Source of the DNA: an uncultured Clostridia bacterium
GTDB lineage: Bacteria; Bacillota; Clostridia; Oscillospirales; Ruminococcaceae
Length of the DNA: 64,000 nucleotides
Assembly (NCBI GenBank): GCA_947589355.1
Contig: CANPZC010000010.1
Location: 24,173 to 88,172, forward strand
Direction of reading: 5' to 3'
Shown here: piece by piece, positions 1-8,524 of the stretch
Position numbering within the stretch: position 1 is the stretch's first letter
Layout: every line of letters starts with the position of its first letter
Made by a program: the position numbers and the translations under genes
The notes under the pieces: model-generated
The model's input: the letters and a program-made list of their open reading frames with translations, nothing else
The model's database searches: none
Told to the model about the DNA's origin: nothing

Positions 1-1
1 A

Positions 2-250
2 GCCGTCTGGTTTGTAGTCCTGTTTTTTGTACTCCAGCAGCTCGAGGGCAATCTCATTTACCCCAGAGTCGTTGGCAGTTCGGTAGGTCTCCCACCCCTG
101 TGGACACTTCTGGCAGTAATAATCGGCGGCGATATGTTTGGCATCATGGGCATGATATTCTTTATCCCCGTGTTCTCCGTAATTTATTCCGCCCTTTCAA
201 GAATTGCTAACACTCGCAAAGGAGGCAAGCGTAAAATTGAAAGTACCTGA
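2..250 (+). CDS. AI-2E family transporter, C-terminal part (5' end outside window)
   Basis: An open frame runs from the left edge and ends at the TGA at 248-250. Its 82 residues include the segments LEGNLIYPRVVGSSVGLPPL and IGGDMFGIMGMIFFIPVFSV, followed by a basic tail. The EGN..YP..VG.SVGL pattern and the final transmembrane helix are typical of the C-terminus of AI-2E/UPF0118 (YdiK/PerM-like) multispanning permeases. Substrates of this family are poorly defined: some members export autoinducer-2 and others are cation/proton antiporters, so only the family is called. The stop overlaps the probable TTG start of the next gene, suggesting translational coupling. Confidence 0.8.
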   Translation, partial: AVWFVVLFFVLQQLEGNLIYPRVVGSSVGLPPLWTLLAVIIGGDMFGIMGMIFFIPVFSVIYSALSRIANTRKGGKRKIEST

Positions 251-929
251 AGAATTTTCCCGTACCGCCTCCCTCCTCGGCGAAGAAGCCCTGCAAAAAC
301 TAAGTAATGCAAAAGTAGCGGTGTTCGGTGTCGGCGGCGTTGGCGGCTATGTAGTAGAAGCACTCGCCCGAAGCGGCGTCGGCAGTTTAACGCTTATTGA
401 CAGCGATACAGTTTCATTAAGTAATATAAACCGCCAGATAATCGCCACGCACAGCACCGTGGGTGTGCCTAAAGTAGAAGCCTTTGCCGCTCGTGTGAAA
501 GACATCGCGCCACAGTGTACCGTTACCCCTCTGCAAATGCTCTACCTGCCCGAAAATGCAAATTCTTTCGATATTTCCGCGTATGACTATATCGTAGATG
601 CCGTCGATAACGTCTCCGCAAAAATAGAGCTTGCCACCCGTGCAGAAAAAGAGGGCGTAAAAATAATCAGCAGTATGGGCATGGGCAATAAGCTTGACCC
701 CACCGCTATAGAAGTTTCAGATATTTATAATACTTCCGTCTGCCCTCTGGCAAGGGTCATGCGCCACGAACTTAAAAAGCGCGGCGTGAAAGGGCTGAAA
801 TGTGTCTATTCAAAAGAGCCGCCCGTAAAAACAGGTGCGCGTACTCCGTCAAGCTGTGCGTTCGTGCCGCCTGCCGCAGGGCTTGTAATCGCCTCTCAAG
901 TCGTAAAGGATTTAATTTATGGAAAGTAA
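237..929 (+). CDS. tcdA: tRNA threonylcarbamoyladenosine dehydratase (TcdA/CsdL, ThiF/MoeB superfamily)
   Basis: A 230-residue ThiF-like protein. The N-terminal half has a Rossmann nucleotide-binding motif (VFGVGGVGGYVVEALARSG), followed by LIDSDTVSLSNINRQI, the E1-like adenylation signature, and the DAVDN segment. The later Cys (SVCPLARVMR) and PVKTGARTPSS fit TcdA, which makes the cyclic form of t6A37 in ANN-decoding tRNAs with ATP. The TTG at 237 is chosen because AAAGGAGG lies about 10 bases upstream; the frame is open further upstream but lies inside the preceding gene. The 3' end overlaps the next gene by 11 bases, giving a tRNA-modification pair. Confidence 0.88.
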   Translation: MKVPEEFSRTASLLGEEALQKLSNAKVAVFGVGGVGGYVVEALARSGVGSLTLIDSDTVSLSNINRQIIATHSTVGVPKVEAFAARVKDIAPQCTVTPLQMLYLPENANSFDISAYDYIVDAVDNVSAKIELATRAEKEGVKIISSMGMGNKLDPTAIEVSDIYNTSVCPLARVMRHELKKRGVKGLKCVYSKEPPVKTGARTPSSCAFVPPAAGLVIASQVVKDLIYGK

Positions 930-1755
930 TAAACGCGCGCTCACAAAGGCGCAAACGGTCATGCAGTCTATCACAACAGCGTATTCGCACACCCTGCTGA
1001 CGCCGTTTTTCAAAGCAATATCACAGTACCGCCTCATAGAGCAAGGCGACAAAATTGCCGTCTGCCTCTCGGGCGGCAAAGACAGCGCGCTTCTCGCCAT
1101 GCTGATGAAACACCTCTCGCGCCTGCGTGACGATATAGAGGTAAAATATATCTGTATGGATCCCGGCTATACGAAAGAAAACCGCCAAAAACTTGAAGAA
1201 AACTGCGCTGCGCTTGAAATACCCGTCCATATTTTTGAAACGAACGTACTGAAGCAGTCAGAAATGCAGTCCGAAAAATCACCCTGTTTTGTCTGCGCTC
1301 AAAAACGCCGCGGCTGGCTGTATAAAACAGCTGAAACCATCGGCTGCAATAAAATAGCCCTCGGTCACAACTTCGACGACGTAATAGAAACCACCGTTAT
1401 GGGTATGTTTTTCGGCGGTCAGATTCAGGGTATGCTTCCCATGGTAAAAAGCAACCATTTTCAGGGTATGAGGCTTATCCGCCCCATATGCACCGTCCGC
1501 GAGAGCGATATTGTAAGCTGGGCTGAAGACAATGATCTCAGTTTCCTGCGCTGTGCCTGCAAATTTTCGCAAGGCGAAAACGCCTCCAAGCGAGCATATG
1601 TAAAGCAGCTTATCGCGCAGATCGAGAAAGACGTTCCGAATGTCAAGCAAAATATTTTCCATGCCCTCTCCACCGCCGACTGCGATACGCTGATAGGCTA
1701 TAAAGCAAACGCCGTCCGCCATAACTTTCTCGAGCGGTTTGATAAAGGGAGATGA
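919..1755 (+). CDS. TtcA-like PP-loop tRNA thiolation enzyme
   Basis: A 278-residue N-type ATP pyrophosphatase. The PP-loop SGGKDSALLAML lies near residue 51. A CxxC motif (SPCFVCAQKRRG, about residue 119) and a later RCACKFS cysteine pair match the TtcA/TtuA group, in which cysteines hold an Fe-S cluster and the enzyme adenylates and thiolates a tRNA base. GHNFDDVIET is the conserved ATP/tRNA-binding segment. The start ATG lies inside the end of tcdA (ATGGAAAGTAA), so the two are probably translated together. The exact target (s2C32 or another thiouridine) cannot be decided from sequence; TilS is less likely because of the cysteine pattern. Confidence 0.8.
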   Translation: MESNKRALTKAQTVMQSITTAYSHTLLTPFFKAISQYRLIEQGDKIAVCLSGGKDSALLAMLMKHLSRLRDDIEVKYICMDPGYTKENRQKLEENCAALEIPVHIFETNVLKQSEMQSEKSPCFVCAQKRRGWLYKTAETIGCNKIALGHNFDDVIETTVMGMFFGGQIQGMLPMVKSNHFQGMRLIRPICTVRESDIVSWAEDNDLSFLRCACKFSQGENASKRAYVKQLIAQIEKDVPNVKQNIFHALSTADCDTLIGYKANAVRHNFLERFDKGR

Positions 1756-1757
1756 AC

Positions 1758-1802
1758 ATGATGTTTACAGAAGCTTTCAAACGTTTCACAAAAATCAAAT
1801 AA
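1758..1802 (+). CDS. Possible 14-residue leader peptide
   Basis: ATGATG opens a 14-codon frame (MMFTEAFKRFTKIK) with a GGGAGA ribosome site 6-10 bases upstream, starting two bases after the TtcA-like stop. It is followed at once by a perfect 8-bp stem hairpin and then the DUF2441 gene, an arrangement resembling a leader peptide plus attenuator. It could equally be a chance ORF. Confidence 0.25.
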   Translation: MMFTEAFKRFTKIK

Positions 1803-1806
1803 GCTC

Positions 1807-1833
1807 GGGAGAACGAGTAACATAAGTTCTCCC
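1807..1833 (+). promoter_or_regulatory. Hairpin in the leader of the DUF2441 gene
   Basis: GGGAGAAC (1807-1814) pairs perfectly with GTTCTCCC (1826-1833) across an 11-base loop. There is no T-run, so it is not a standard terminator. It ends six bases before the AGGAGG of the next gene and could affect message stability or ribosome access. Confidence 0.45.
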
Positions 1834-1848
1834 GCAATAGGAGGATAT

Positions 1849-2391
1849 ATGTATTTTTATCATGTAGTTTCTGACAGACCCAAGCAGGTCGGTCAGCGTT
1901 TTGTATTGAATGAAGAAAACCCCAACGGCGTGCACGAGCGTGTCTATGCGCAGTTGAGTATAGTTGAGGATATTTACAAAAACCCGAAAAAGTATGAGGG
2001 AGCAGCCTTCAGCCACGAGGTCGATGTTGCCCTGCGTGAGCTGGCGCTGGAGAAAGTAAGACGGGAAAAGTATCCGCAATATCCGTCTCGTATGGCGGCG
2101 CTGTATGTCTCTCAAACGTATGAAGAAGCTGTTCGGTGGGGCGAATATTTTGCCCGTATCGGTCGCCCTACATACTGTGTTGTCAAGATAAAGGCAAACG
2201 GTAATTGCTATTTTGGCGATGCGTATAAATGCTTCGACGGCACAGTCTCCGAGAAAGAAAATCTCCGACTGGCAGAGATATACTGGCAGAACGGAGCAAA
2301 CGAGGACGACCACGAGCCGATAACAGAAGTACTTGTAGACGGCGAAATAGAAATTGTGGAGATATTAAAAGAAATAAACGCAAATATTTAA
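1849..2391 (+). CDS. DUF2441 family protein (possible ADP-ribosyltransferase-like fold)
   Basis: A 180-residue soluble protein with an ideal AGGAGG ribosome site. The opening YFYHVVSDRPKQVGQ, the central ALRELALEKVRREKYPQYPS, RMAALYVSQTYEEA and the closing ITEVLVDGEIEIVEILKEIN match the DUF2441 proteins I remember from Firmicutes and Bacteroidota. That family is, to my recollection, grouped with ADP-ribosyltransferase-like folds; the YHV start and EEA segment would fit, but no catalytic residue can be assigned with confidence. It lies after the tRNA-modification genes and has its own leader hairpin. No antitoxin-like partner is visible. Confidence 0.7.
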   Translation: MYFYHVVSDRPKQVGQRFVLNEENPNGVHERVYAQLSIVEDIYKNPKKYEGAAFSHEVDVALRELALEKVRREKYPQYPSRMAALYVSQTYEEAVRWGEYFARIGRPTYCVVKIKANGNCYFGDAYKCFDGTVSEKENLRLAEIYWQNGANEDDHEPITEVLVDGEIEIVEILKEINANI

Positions 2392-2406
2392 GCCGCTTAC
2401 GCGCAA

Positions 2407-2441
2407 CAAAAAAGGAGAGCCTCAAGCCCTCCTTTTCTTAT
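2407..2441. terminator. Bidirectional terminator
   Basis: An AAGGAGAGC / GCCCTCCTT stem with one mismatch, flanked by A-rich and T-rich tracts, lies between the convergent DUF2441 gene and the lipoprotein gene and could serve both. Confidence 0.7.
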
Positions 2442-2449
2442 TTTATCCC

Positions 2450-4084
2450 TTAAAACTCCAAGTCTCCAAAATATCCGTCAGCCTTGCCTATGCCCGTGTA
2501 AGGCTCGTCATCATCGCCAACGCCGTTTTCGTAATCGCCCTCATACGGATCATAATAATCGTCAATATCATAATCGTAATCATCATAGCCGCTGCCGAAT
2601 ATTGCCGAGTATAAGTCATCGCCCAAAGTGTCTTTAATGTCCTTTTGGAACTTGTCAGTGTCTATAGTCGCCGCGTATTGCTCAAGCTGCTCGTCATCGG
2701 TCGCATCAAATGTCTTTCCGCTCGGTATCTTTATGTCGGTAGCTTTCGTCTCTTTGCCCGTAAGCGATATGCTTATCAGCTTCTCACCGTTCATGCTCAT
2801 TTCCGCGCTCATATCCAGCTTTGAAGACGTCGAATCCGACTTCGCCGTGATGCTCATAGTCTGCTCACTGTCGCTTACCGAAATGTCAATGCTGCCCTTG
2901 AATGCGCCCGACTCCTCGTCAACTATCATGAAATCATCTATCTTGAAGCTCATGCTCGCCTCGCCGGGTATCTCCAGCTTCGCCGAAACATCAGTCGCGC
3001 CATCGTCTATCTTCGCGCTCGCAGTCATGTTGATATTTTCACCATCATCATCAACAGCAAGACTTGCGCACGCAGCCTCTTCTTCAACATACCACAGCAT
3101 ATCCAGCGACTGTCCGTCAATATCAAACGCCATGCCTGCAAATTCATCGTCCTGATAGTATGCAGTAAACGGCACGGTCTCGTCCAGGTTGCCGGAGGTC
3201 TTCAAATTGTCAACCAACTCGTCAACCGCATCGATAATATCCTGCTTGCTTACCTGCTGCGCATCAAAATATTTCGTGAACATATCCAGAAGCTCATCGT
3301 CGGTCTTCAGCTTGTCTGCAACAGCCGTCACCATGTTCAGTGCATCATTGCCGCTTACTATGTATTCTTTGCTGTCCAGCGTGTAACTTACGCCGTCTAT
3401 CTCGCCCGAAACTTTTCCGCCGTCGGCGCCCTGCGGAGCATTTTTCTCTATCTCCTCAGCGTATTCATCAAGCTTCTTTTCAAGTATCTGCACGTCTTCA
3501 TCAGACATCTCTTCGCCGTTCATAGTAAGGTACGGATCAATAGTGATCGCCTCGGTCAAAGTGTTTGTGCCAATTTCATCACCAAGCTCGCCCTCAATTT
3601 CGCCTATAGCAGATTCAACTTCTTCGCCCGTAACGTAAAGGTATGCCGAAGAAAGCTGCTTGCTGCCAAAGTATATGTTTCCCGTCTCTTCTTCCCTGAT
3701 GATATCAGCGTTTATCAGCTCATCTTTGCCGTATTTTATGCCGAGCAAAGTTTCAATGTTGCCGTCTTTCGCCTTAACGTCCGATGTCAGCGCAATGTCC
3801 TCCAGCTTGTCAACGCCAAGTTCCTTAGCAGCGTCTTTGCCAAAGCTAACAGACAATTCACCCGAGAATGCCTTGTCAGACTGTCCCGTGAAAATGTCCT
3901 TGATGTTCTCCGCCGTGTTGCCAACCGTGCTTACCGCCAGCTTCGCGCTTTCGGAGATGTTGCCTACCTTTTGAGCAGCCTTGTCGTCAGCATCGCCCTC
4001 CACCTTGCCGCAGCCCGAAAGCAGCATCGAAGCGGAAAGGGTTACTGAAACAGCAGCCGCCGGTAATTTTTTCGTGAGTTTCAT
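2450..4084 (-). CDS. Large secreted lipoprotein of unknown function
   Basis: A 544-residue protein with a clear lipoprotein signal: basic MKLTKK, hydrophobic core and lipobox LLSGC with Cys25 as the lipidation site. The mature part is acidic and rich in repeated beta-type segments (SLDMLWYVEEE, ASMSFKIDDFMI, MSITAKSDSTS), reminiscent of LolA-like or DUF-type lipoproteins that bind hydrophobic ligands. The C-terminus is very rich in Asp and Tyr. AGAGGAGGTC supports the start at 4084. I do not recognise a named family. It is alone in its transcription unit, with a repeat-filled upstream region. Confidence 0.75.
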   Translation of the reverse strand: MKLTKKLPAAAVSVTLSASMLLSGCGKVEGDADDKAAQKVGNISESAKLAVSTVGNTAENIKDIFTGQSDKAFSGELSVSFGKDAAKELGVDKLEDIALTSDVKAKDGNIETLLGIKYGKDELINADIIREEETGNIYFGSKQLSSAYLYVTGEEVESAIGEIEGELGDEIGTNTLTEAITIDPYLTMNGEEMSDEDVQILEKKLDEYAEEIEKNAPQGADGGKVSGEIDGVSYTLDSKEYIVSGNDALNMVTAVADKLKTDDELLDMFTKYFDAQQVSKQDIIDAVDELVDNLKTSGNLDETVPFTAYYQDDEFAGMAFDIDGQSLDMLWYVEEEAACASLAVDDDGENINMTASAKIDDGATDVSAKLEIPGEASMSFKIDDFMIVDEESGAFKGSIDISVSDSEQTMSITAKSDSTSSKLDMSAEMSMNGEKLISISLTGKETKATDIKIPSGKTFDATDDEQLEQYAATIDTDKFQKDIKDTLGDDLYSAIFGSGYDDYDYDIDDYYDPYEGDYENGVGDDDEPYTGIGKADGYFGDLEF

Positions 4085-4269
4085 AATAATGACCTCCTCT
4101 TGTCAACGGTCAAAGACCGACTTTACCAAATCGAAGAAAGGGCATAACGCCGCATTCTAAAGACATTATAACACCAAAATCGCTAGATGTCAAGGTCTTT
4201 TACGCACCCGCCCTGCCCCATAGCAGATTTTCAATATTTTTAACAAATTTCAAGCCGATTTTCTGTAAA

Positions 4270-4522
4270 TTTTTGCGCTACTAGAGGTAAGAAGTTAGAT
4301 GTTAGAGGTTAGAAATATTCTTCCCGACCTAGCACAAAATTACTATGCCTGCGGTTTAGATAGAAGCAAGAAGCAAGAATTTGCTTTTTACAGTTTTGCG
4401 CAAACTTATAAAAACGCTCATCTTGCCTCTTGCCTCTCGTTATCTTGCCTCTAATAGAAAACAGCCTCACGCAAACCGCAAAGCTGTTTCTAACCTCTAA
4501 CTTCTAACCTCTAACTTCTAGT
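4270..4522. repeat. Family E repeats, two units in inverted orientation
   Basis: The 4085-4503 gap contains a purine-rich E unit (GTTAGATGTTAGAGGTTAGA at about 4294, then AGAAGCAAGAAGCAAGAA at about 4362) and its reverse complement from about 4420 to 4522. The pair could fold into a long stem. The right-hand unit extends into the deacetylase gene and encodes its last residues. The remainder (4085-4270) holds the lipoprotein's promoter region; I see no other gene. Confidence 0.8.
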
Positions 4523-5373
4523 TCTCTAAAAGTATATCCTTCTTCCCTCAAGCTGTCGATCACCTCGCCGAGTATCTCGGCATTCGTCTGCGAGACCGAA
4601 TGCAGCAGATATATCGCGCCACCATGCGCCGCCGATACTATCTTCTCTTTTGCCTGCGCAGGGTCGGGCTGCGCGTTTACGTCCCAGTCTGCGTATGCAA
4701 AGCTCCACAGCACCGTATCATAGCCGCAGTCTTTGGTGTACGCCAGCGAAGCCTCCGAATACTCCCCCATCGGCGGTCGAAGCAGCGCCATCTCATAGCC
4801 GTAATGCTCTTTAACATAATCGTGCAGAGAGTTTATCTCCTCAGCACACTCGGCTTGCGAAAGGTCGGGCATCGAGTAATGCGACATCGTGTGGTTGCCC
4901 ACCGTGTGACCCTCGTCTATCATTCGCTTTACAAGTTCCTCATTGCGTTTCGCGTAATCGCCTACTACAAAAAACGTCGCTTTAACGCCCTTTTCTTTCA
5001 GCACGTCCAAGATCTTCGCCGTGTAGCCGTTCTCGTACCCCTGATCAAACGTCAGGTAAATAACCTTTTCGTCCGTATCTTTCAAAGCATACGCATCATA
5101 CTGCGAGTACGCCGCGTTAAAGTCTGTAGCCCCCACGGGTCTGTTTTCGCCGTCAACAATAACGCCCTGCCCATAGCCGTGCTTCTCGGCGCTGTATTGC
5201 ACATTGTTCACATTCTCCAAAACATCAACAGCGCCGCGTACATAGCTCTCAGCCGCCTGAATGTATTTTTCGCAGTCCTCGCTCCAAAGCCCCGCGCTTT
5301 TTGCCGCACCTGCGCCCATTCCTGCAAGGGCAGCCGCGCCCACTATCGCCAAAGCAGTCCTAATTATCTTCAT
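4504..5373 (-). CDS. Polysaccharide deacetylase, PdaA-like
   Basis: A 289-residue secreted or membrane-anchored NodB-fold deacetylase. An N-terminal hydrophobic segment (residues 4-24) is followed by the catalytic set: TFDQGYENG (about 108-116), NHTMSH (160-165), RPPMGEYSE and LLHSVS. The GYENGYT variant, in place of the plain TFDDGP motif, is characteristic of PdaA, which deacetylates N-acetylmuramic acid on the way to spore-cortex muramic delta-lactam. The ATG at 5373 is chosen for AAAGGAG about nine bases upstream. The last four residues, EVRG, and the stop are encoded by a family E repeat, so the original C-terminus has been replaced or extended. Confidence 0.88.
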   Translation of the reverse strand: MKIIRTALAIVGAAALAGMGAGAAKSAGLWSEDCEKYIQAAESYVRGAVDVLENVNNVQYSAEKHGYGQGVIVDGENRPVGATDFNAAYSQYDAYALKDTDEKVIYLTFDQGYENGYTAKILDVLKEKGVKATFFVVGDYAKRNEELVKRMIDEGHTVGNHTMSHYSMPDLSQAECAEEINSLHDYVKEHYGYEMALLRPPMGEYSEASLAYTKDCGYDTVLWSFAYADWDVNAQPDPAQAKEKIVSAAHGGAIYLLHSVSQTNAEILGEVIDSLREEGYTFRELEVRG

Positions 5374-5440
5374 TTTCAAAACTCCTTTCAACTGCCGTTT
5401 TCAATAGTATTTGCCGCCGCCGCAAAATAATACACAAAAC

Positions 5441-5472
5441 AAAAAGACCGCATACCCACAGGTACACGGTCT
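5441..5472 (-). terminator. Terminator after ireB
   Basis: On the minus strand AGACCG pairs with CGGTCT around an inner TACC/GGTA helix and is followed by TTTTTGTTTT. It separates ireB from the deacetylase gene. Confidence 0.75.
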
Positions 5473-5486
5473 GTCTTTCGGTCAGC

Positions 5487-5732
5487 TTAATTGCTCAGAT
5501 ACGACTTGACGAGCGCTTGCAGCAGGTCGTCGCGGTCAATGTGGCGCACCAAACTCCTCGCGTTGTTGTAAGTGGTTATGTATGTCGGGTCTTCCGACAA
5601 AATATAACCAACTATCTGATTTATCGGGTTATAGCCTTTTTCTTTCAGCGCGTCGTAAATGATAGTCAGCTTTTTCTTCAGCTCGGCTTCCTTGTCATCA
5701 TTTACCGAAAATGTCATAGTCTGTTCATGCAT
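5487..5732 (-). CDS. ireB: IreB family regulatory phosphoprotein (UPF0297)
   Basis: An 81-residue protein matching the IreB/YrzL family: [11 protein letters not shown] near the start, [32 protein letters not shown] in the middle and [13 protein letters not shown] at the end. In enterococci IreB is a substrate of the Ser/Thr kinase IreK and affects cephalosporin tolerance. The family is usually followed by ruvX (yqgF) and a DUF1292 gene, but here it stands alone with its own terminator. The ATG at 5732 follows AAAGGAGG by eight bases. Confidence 0.93.
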   Translation of the reverse strand: MHEQTMTFSVNDDKEAELKKKLTIIYDALKEKGYNPINQIVGYILSEDPTYITTYNNARSLVRHIDRDDLLQALVKSYLSN

Positions 5733-5890
5733 AGCGTCCGCCTCCTTTGTCAAAGCGTTTCAAGATAAATTCCTATTTATATTATAGACTATTTTTAATT
5801 AAATAACAAGCCCTTTTGAAAAATTTTTGCAAGTTGTATATTTTGAAGCTGATAATTTTTGCTATATGCACAAATTTCAGGCAGATAAAA

Positions 5891-8305
5891 CTACTCTCTT
5901 ATCTTCGCACCAAGCTCGCCAAGCGCTTTCAGTACCTTTTTCATAGCCGCATCAGCCTGTTCATCGGTAAGCGTTCCCTCGTGCGAGCGCATAACTATCG
6001 AGTACGAAACCGACTTCTTTCCGTCCTCTACCTGCTTGCCCTTGTATACGTCAAACAGCTTCACGCTCTCAAGTATCTTGCCCACCGCATTTTTAATAGC
6101 CTTTTCAAGACTTGCAACGGGTATGCCGTCATCGCACACTACCGAAACATCGCGCGTTACCGCAGGGAACTTCGGCAGCGGCTTGTAAACTCTCTCAGCC
6201 GTCGACATCTCCATTACCCTGTCAAGGTCTATCTTTGCCGCATAACAGCGCGTGCCTATGCCGTAATTTTCGCAGCACTTAAAACTCAGCTCTCCGAAAA
6301 TGCCTATCGCCTCGCCGTCTTTCTTCGCAACTGCCACTCTGCCCGGGTGGAAAGCCGAGACCTCGTCAAAACCGCAGCCGGCTTTTGCAGCTTCGTATTC
6401 AACATCAAAGCAGCCTACCCTGTCTAGCAGCGTTTCTACCGTGCCTTTCAAAGTGAAGAAATCGTCGCTTCCGTCGGCGTTATAAAAACCTATCGTCAGG
6501 CGAGGCGGCTCGCTGGGCAGCTCCTCACCCTCAACGGGTATATATTCGTTGCCCAGCTCAAACAAATACGCACAAGCATTGCGGTTGCTGTAGTTTTTAG
6601 AGAGTATCTCGCACATCGAGGGCAGCGCGGTCGTGCGCATAATGCTGGTGTCCTCGCCGAGAGGATTTGTAATAGTAACCGCCTTGCGCAGCTTGCTTTC
6701 CGCCGGCAGGCATATCTTATCAAGATACTTGGGCGATATGAACGAATAAGTCGTTATCTCGTTGTATCCCAGCGCCGTCATTACCCTCTTTACTTCTCTT
6801 TCAAACTTGTGCTTCGGTGTAAGCATAGCCTGCGCCGTGCCTCTTATAACCTGAGAGGGTATGTTGTTGTAGCCGTAAAGGCGCGCAACTTCCTCCGCAA
6901 TGTCGCTCATATTTTCTATGTCTATACGGTAATAAGGCGCATAAGCTCTGCCGTCTTTAACAGTAAATTCAAGCTTTTCAAGATACTTTATCATGTCTGC
7001 TTCTGCTATATCTGTGCCGAGGAACGCGTTTATCTTCTTCGCATCAAACGGCGCGCTTGCAGGCGTGTGATCCGAGCAGTCGCAGTCAATTATCTCTTTC
7101 AGCGGCTGACCTGCTTTAAGTATCTCAACAAGCTGCAAAGCCCTCATCAGCGCAGGAACGCACTGCTGCGCGTTCAGACCCTTTTCAAATCTCGCCGAAG
7201 CGTCCGTGCGCATACCAAGCTTTTTGGCAGTCGTGCGTACCGATGCCCCATCAAAGCAAGCCGACTCAAACACAACAGTCACCGTGTCGTCCATGATACC
7301 GCTGTATTCGCCGCCCATAACGCCTGCAACAGCCGCAGGTTTTTCTGCATCGGCAATAACCAGCATTTCCTCCGAAAGCGCCCTTTCAACGCCGTCAAGA
7401 GTCATAATGCTCTCGCCCTTCTGCGCATGGCGAATATTTATCTCTCCGCCCTTAACGTAGCGCAGGTCAAACGCGTGCATAGGGTGACCGTACTCCAGCA
7501 TAACGTAGTTTGTTATGTCAACCAGATTGTTTATCGGTCTTACACCGCTCGCCCTCAGTCTTTCTCTCATCCACCGCGGCGATGGCTCTATCTTTACGTT
7601 CTTCACTATGCCTGCCATATAGCGAGAACACAGCTTCGGGTCGTGTATCTGCACTTTCAGATAGTCCGCAATATTGCCGTCAATACCGTTAAATACGGGT
7701 TCTTTTATATCGAGTTTCTTGTCAAACGTCGCGGCAGTCTCCCTCGCAAGACCTATAACAGACATACAGTCGGGGCGGTTAGAGGTTATCTCAAATTCCA
7801 CCTGCGTGTCGTCAAAACCTATCGCCTTGCGAATGTCCTCTCCCACAGTCCTGTCGCAGTCCTCGCCGAGAATGAAAATGCCGTCTTCAATAGCATACGG
7901 AAAATCATGCACCGTAAGACCCAGCTCACTGAGCGAACACAGCATACCGTTAGATGCCACGCCCCTGAGCTTGCCGTTTGTAATTTTGACCTGCTTGCCC
8001 TCGTGCAGCACGGTAGACTTGTGCTTTGCAACCGGCACATAGTCGCCGACGTTTACATTCTGCGCGCCCGTCACTATCTGCAAAGGCTCGCCCTCGCCAA
8101 CGTCTACCATAGTAATGAACATATGGTCGGAGTCGGGGTGTCTCTCGGTAGAAAGCACCTTTCCCACAACAACGTTAGAGATAAAGTCGCCCTCTTCTCC
8201 GTACCTCTCCACTTTCGAGCCCGATATAGTCAGCCCCGAAACAAATTCTTTTATCGGCATATCGCAGTCAACATAGTCTGCCAGCCACCTCATTGAAAGA
8301 TCCAT
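5891..8305 (-). CDS. pheT: Phenylalanine-tRNA ligase beta subunit
   Basis: An 804-residue protein of full family length. Visible domains: an N-terminal MRWLADYVD segment, an EMAP-like tRNA-binding domain (VVGKVLSTERHPDSDHMFIT, about 45-150), the B3/B4 editing region (NRPDCMSVIGLARE; GVRPINNLVDITNYVMLE; HPMHAFDL), the B5 domain (DIAEEVARLYGYNNIP), the catalytic-like core and the C-terminal ferredoxin-type anticodon-binding domain (FPAVTRDVSVVCDD; SYSIVMRSHEGTLTDEQ). It pairs with PheS to charge tRNA-Phe. GGGAGG supports the start. A repeat and another gene separate it from pheS. Confidence 0.97.
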   Translation of the reverse strand: MDLSMRWLADYVDCDMPIKEFVSGLTISGSKVERYGEEGDFISNVVVGKVLSTERHPDSDHMFITMVDVGEGEPLQIVTGAQNVNVGDYVPVAKHKSTVLHEGKQVKITNGKLRGVASNGMLCSLSELGLTVHDFPYAIEDGIFILGEDCDRTVGEDIRKAIGFDDTQVEFEITSNRPDCMSVIGLARETAATFDKKLDIKEPVFNGIDGNIADYLKVQIHDPKLCSRYMAGIVKNVKIEPSPRWMRERLRASGVRPINNLVDITNYVMLEYGHPMHAFDLRYVKGGEINIRHAQKGESIMTLDGVERALSEEMLVIADAEKPAAVAGVMGGEYSGIMDDTVTVVFESACFDGASVRTTAKKLGMRTDASARFEKGLNAQQCVPALMRALQLVEILKAGQPLKEIIDCDCSDHTPASAPFDAKKINAFLGTDIAEADMIKYLEKLEFTVKDGRAYAPYYRIDIENMSDIAEEVARLYGYNNIPSQVIRGTAQAMLTPKHKFEREVKRVMTALGYNEITTYSFISPKYLDKICLPAESKLRKAVTITNPLGEDTSIMRTTALPSMCEILSKNYSNRNACAYLFELGNEYIPVEGEELPSEPPRLTIGFYNADGSDDFFTLKGTVETLLDRVGCFDVEYEAAKAGCGFDEVSAFHPGRVAVAKKDGEAIGIFGELSFKCCENYGIGTRCYAAKIDLDRVMEMSTAERVYKPLPKFPAVTRDVSVVCDDGIPVASLEKAIKNAVGKILESVKLFDVYKGKQVEDGKKSVSYSIVMRSHEGTLTDEQADAAMKKVLKALGELGAKIRE

Positions 8306-8329
8306 CTTAATGTTTCCTCCCGTTTTAAC

Positions 8330-8524
8330 TTTTCATTACGCATTGACCGTCAAGCGACTATGCGTGCAAAAATTCCACCAAACTATTTCCAAGTATTTAA
8401 ATACGCGGCGCAAGCCGCACCTTTTCTATTAACTATTCACTACACGTTGACCTCCGCAAGCTTCGGTCAAGTGCCGAAGAACCCTCTTTGAGGCTTCTTC
8501 CCATTCACTATTCACTATTCACTA
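8330..8524. repeat. Family F repeat between the pheS side and pheT
   Basis: ATTCACTACACGTTGACC, a GGTCAAGTGCC return arm, the AAGAACCCTCTTTGAGGCTTCTT hairpin region and iterated ATTCACTATTCAC words match the F copies near 20525 and 61143. It fills the space between the membrane-protein stop and pheT. Confidence 0.75.

Noticed and set aside
3340..3525. Genes on the plus strand across the 2450-4084 lipoprotein
   Set aside because: They are frame shadows of the minus-strand lipoprotein, without ribosome sites.
6809..8296. A 495-codon ORF opposite pheT
   Set aside because: It is the antisense shadow of a clearly real gene; composition is implausible (very rich in Arg, His, Tyr) and no ribosome site is present.
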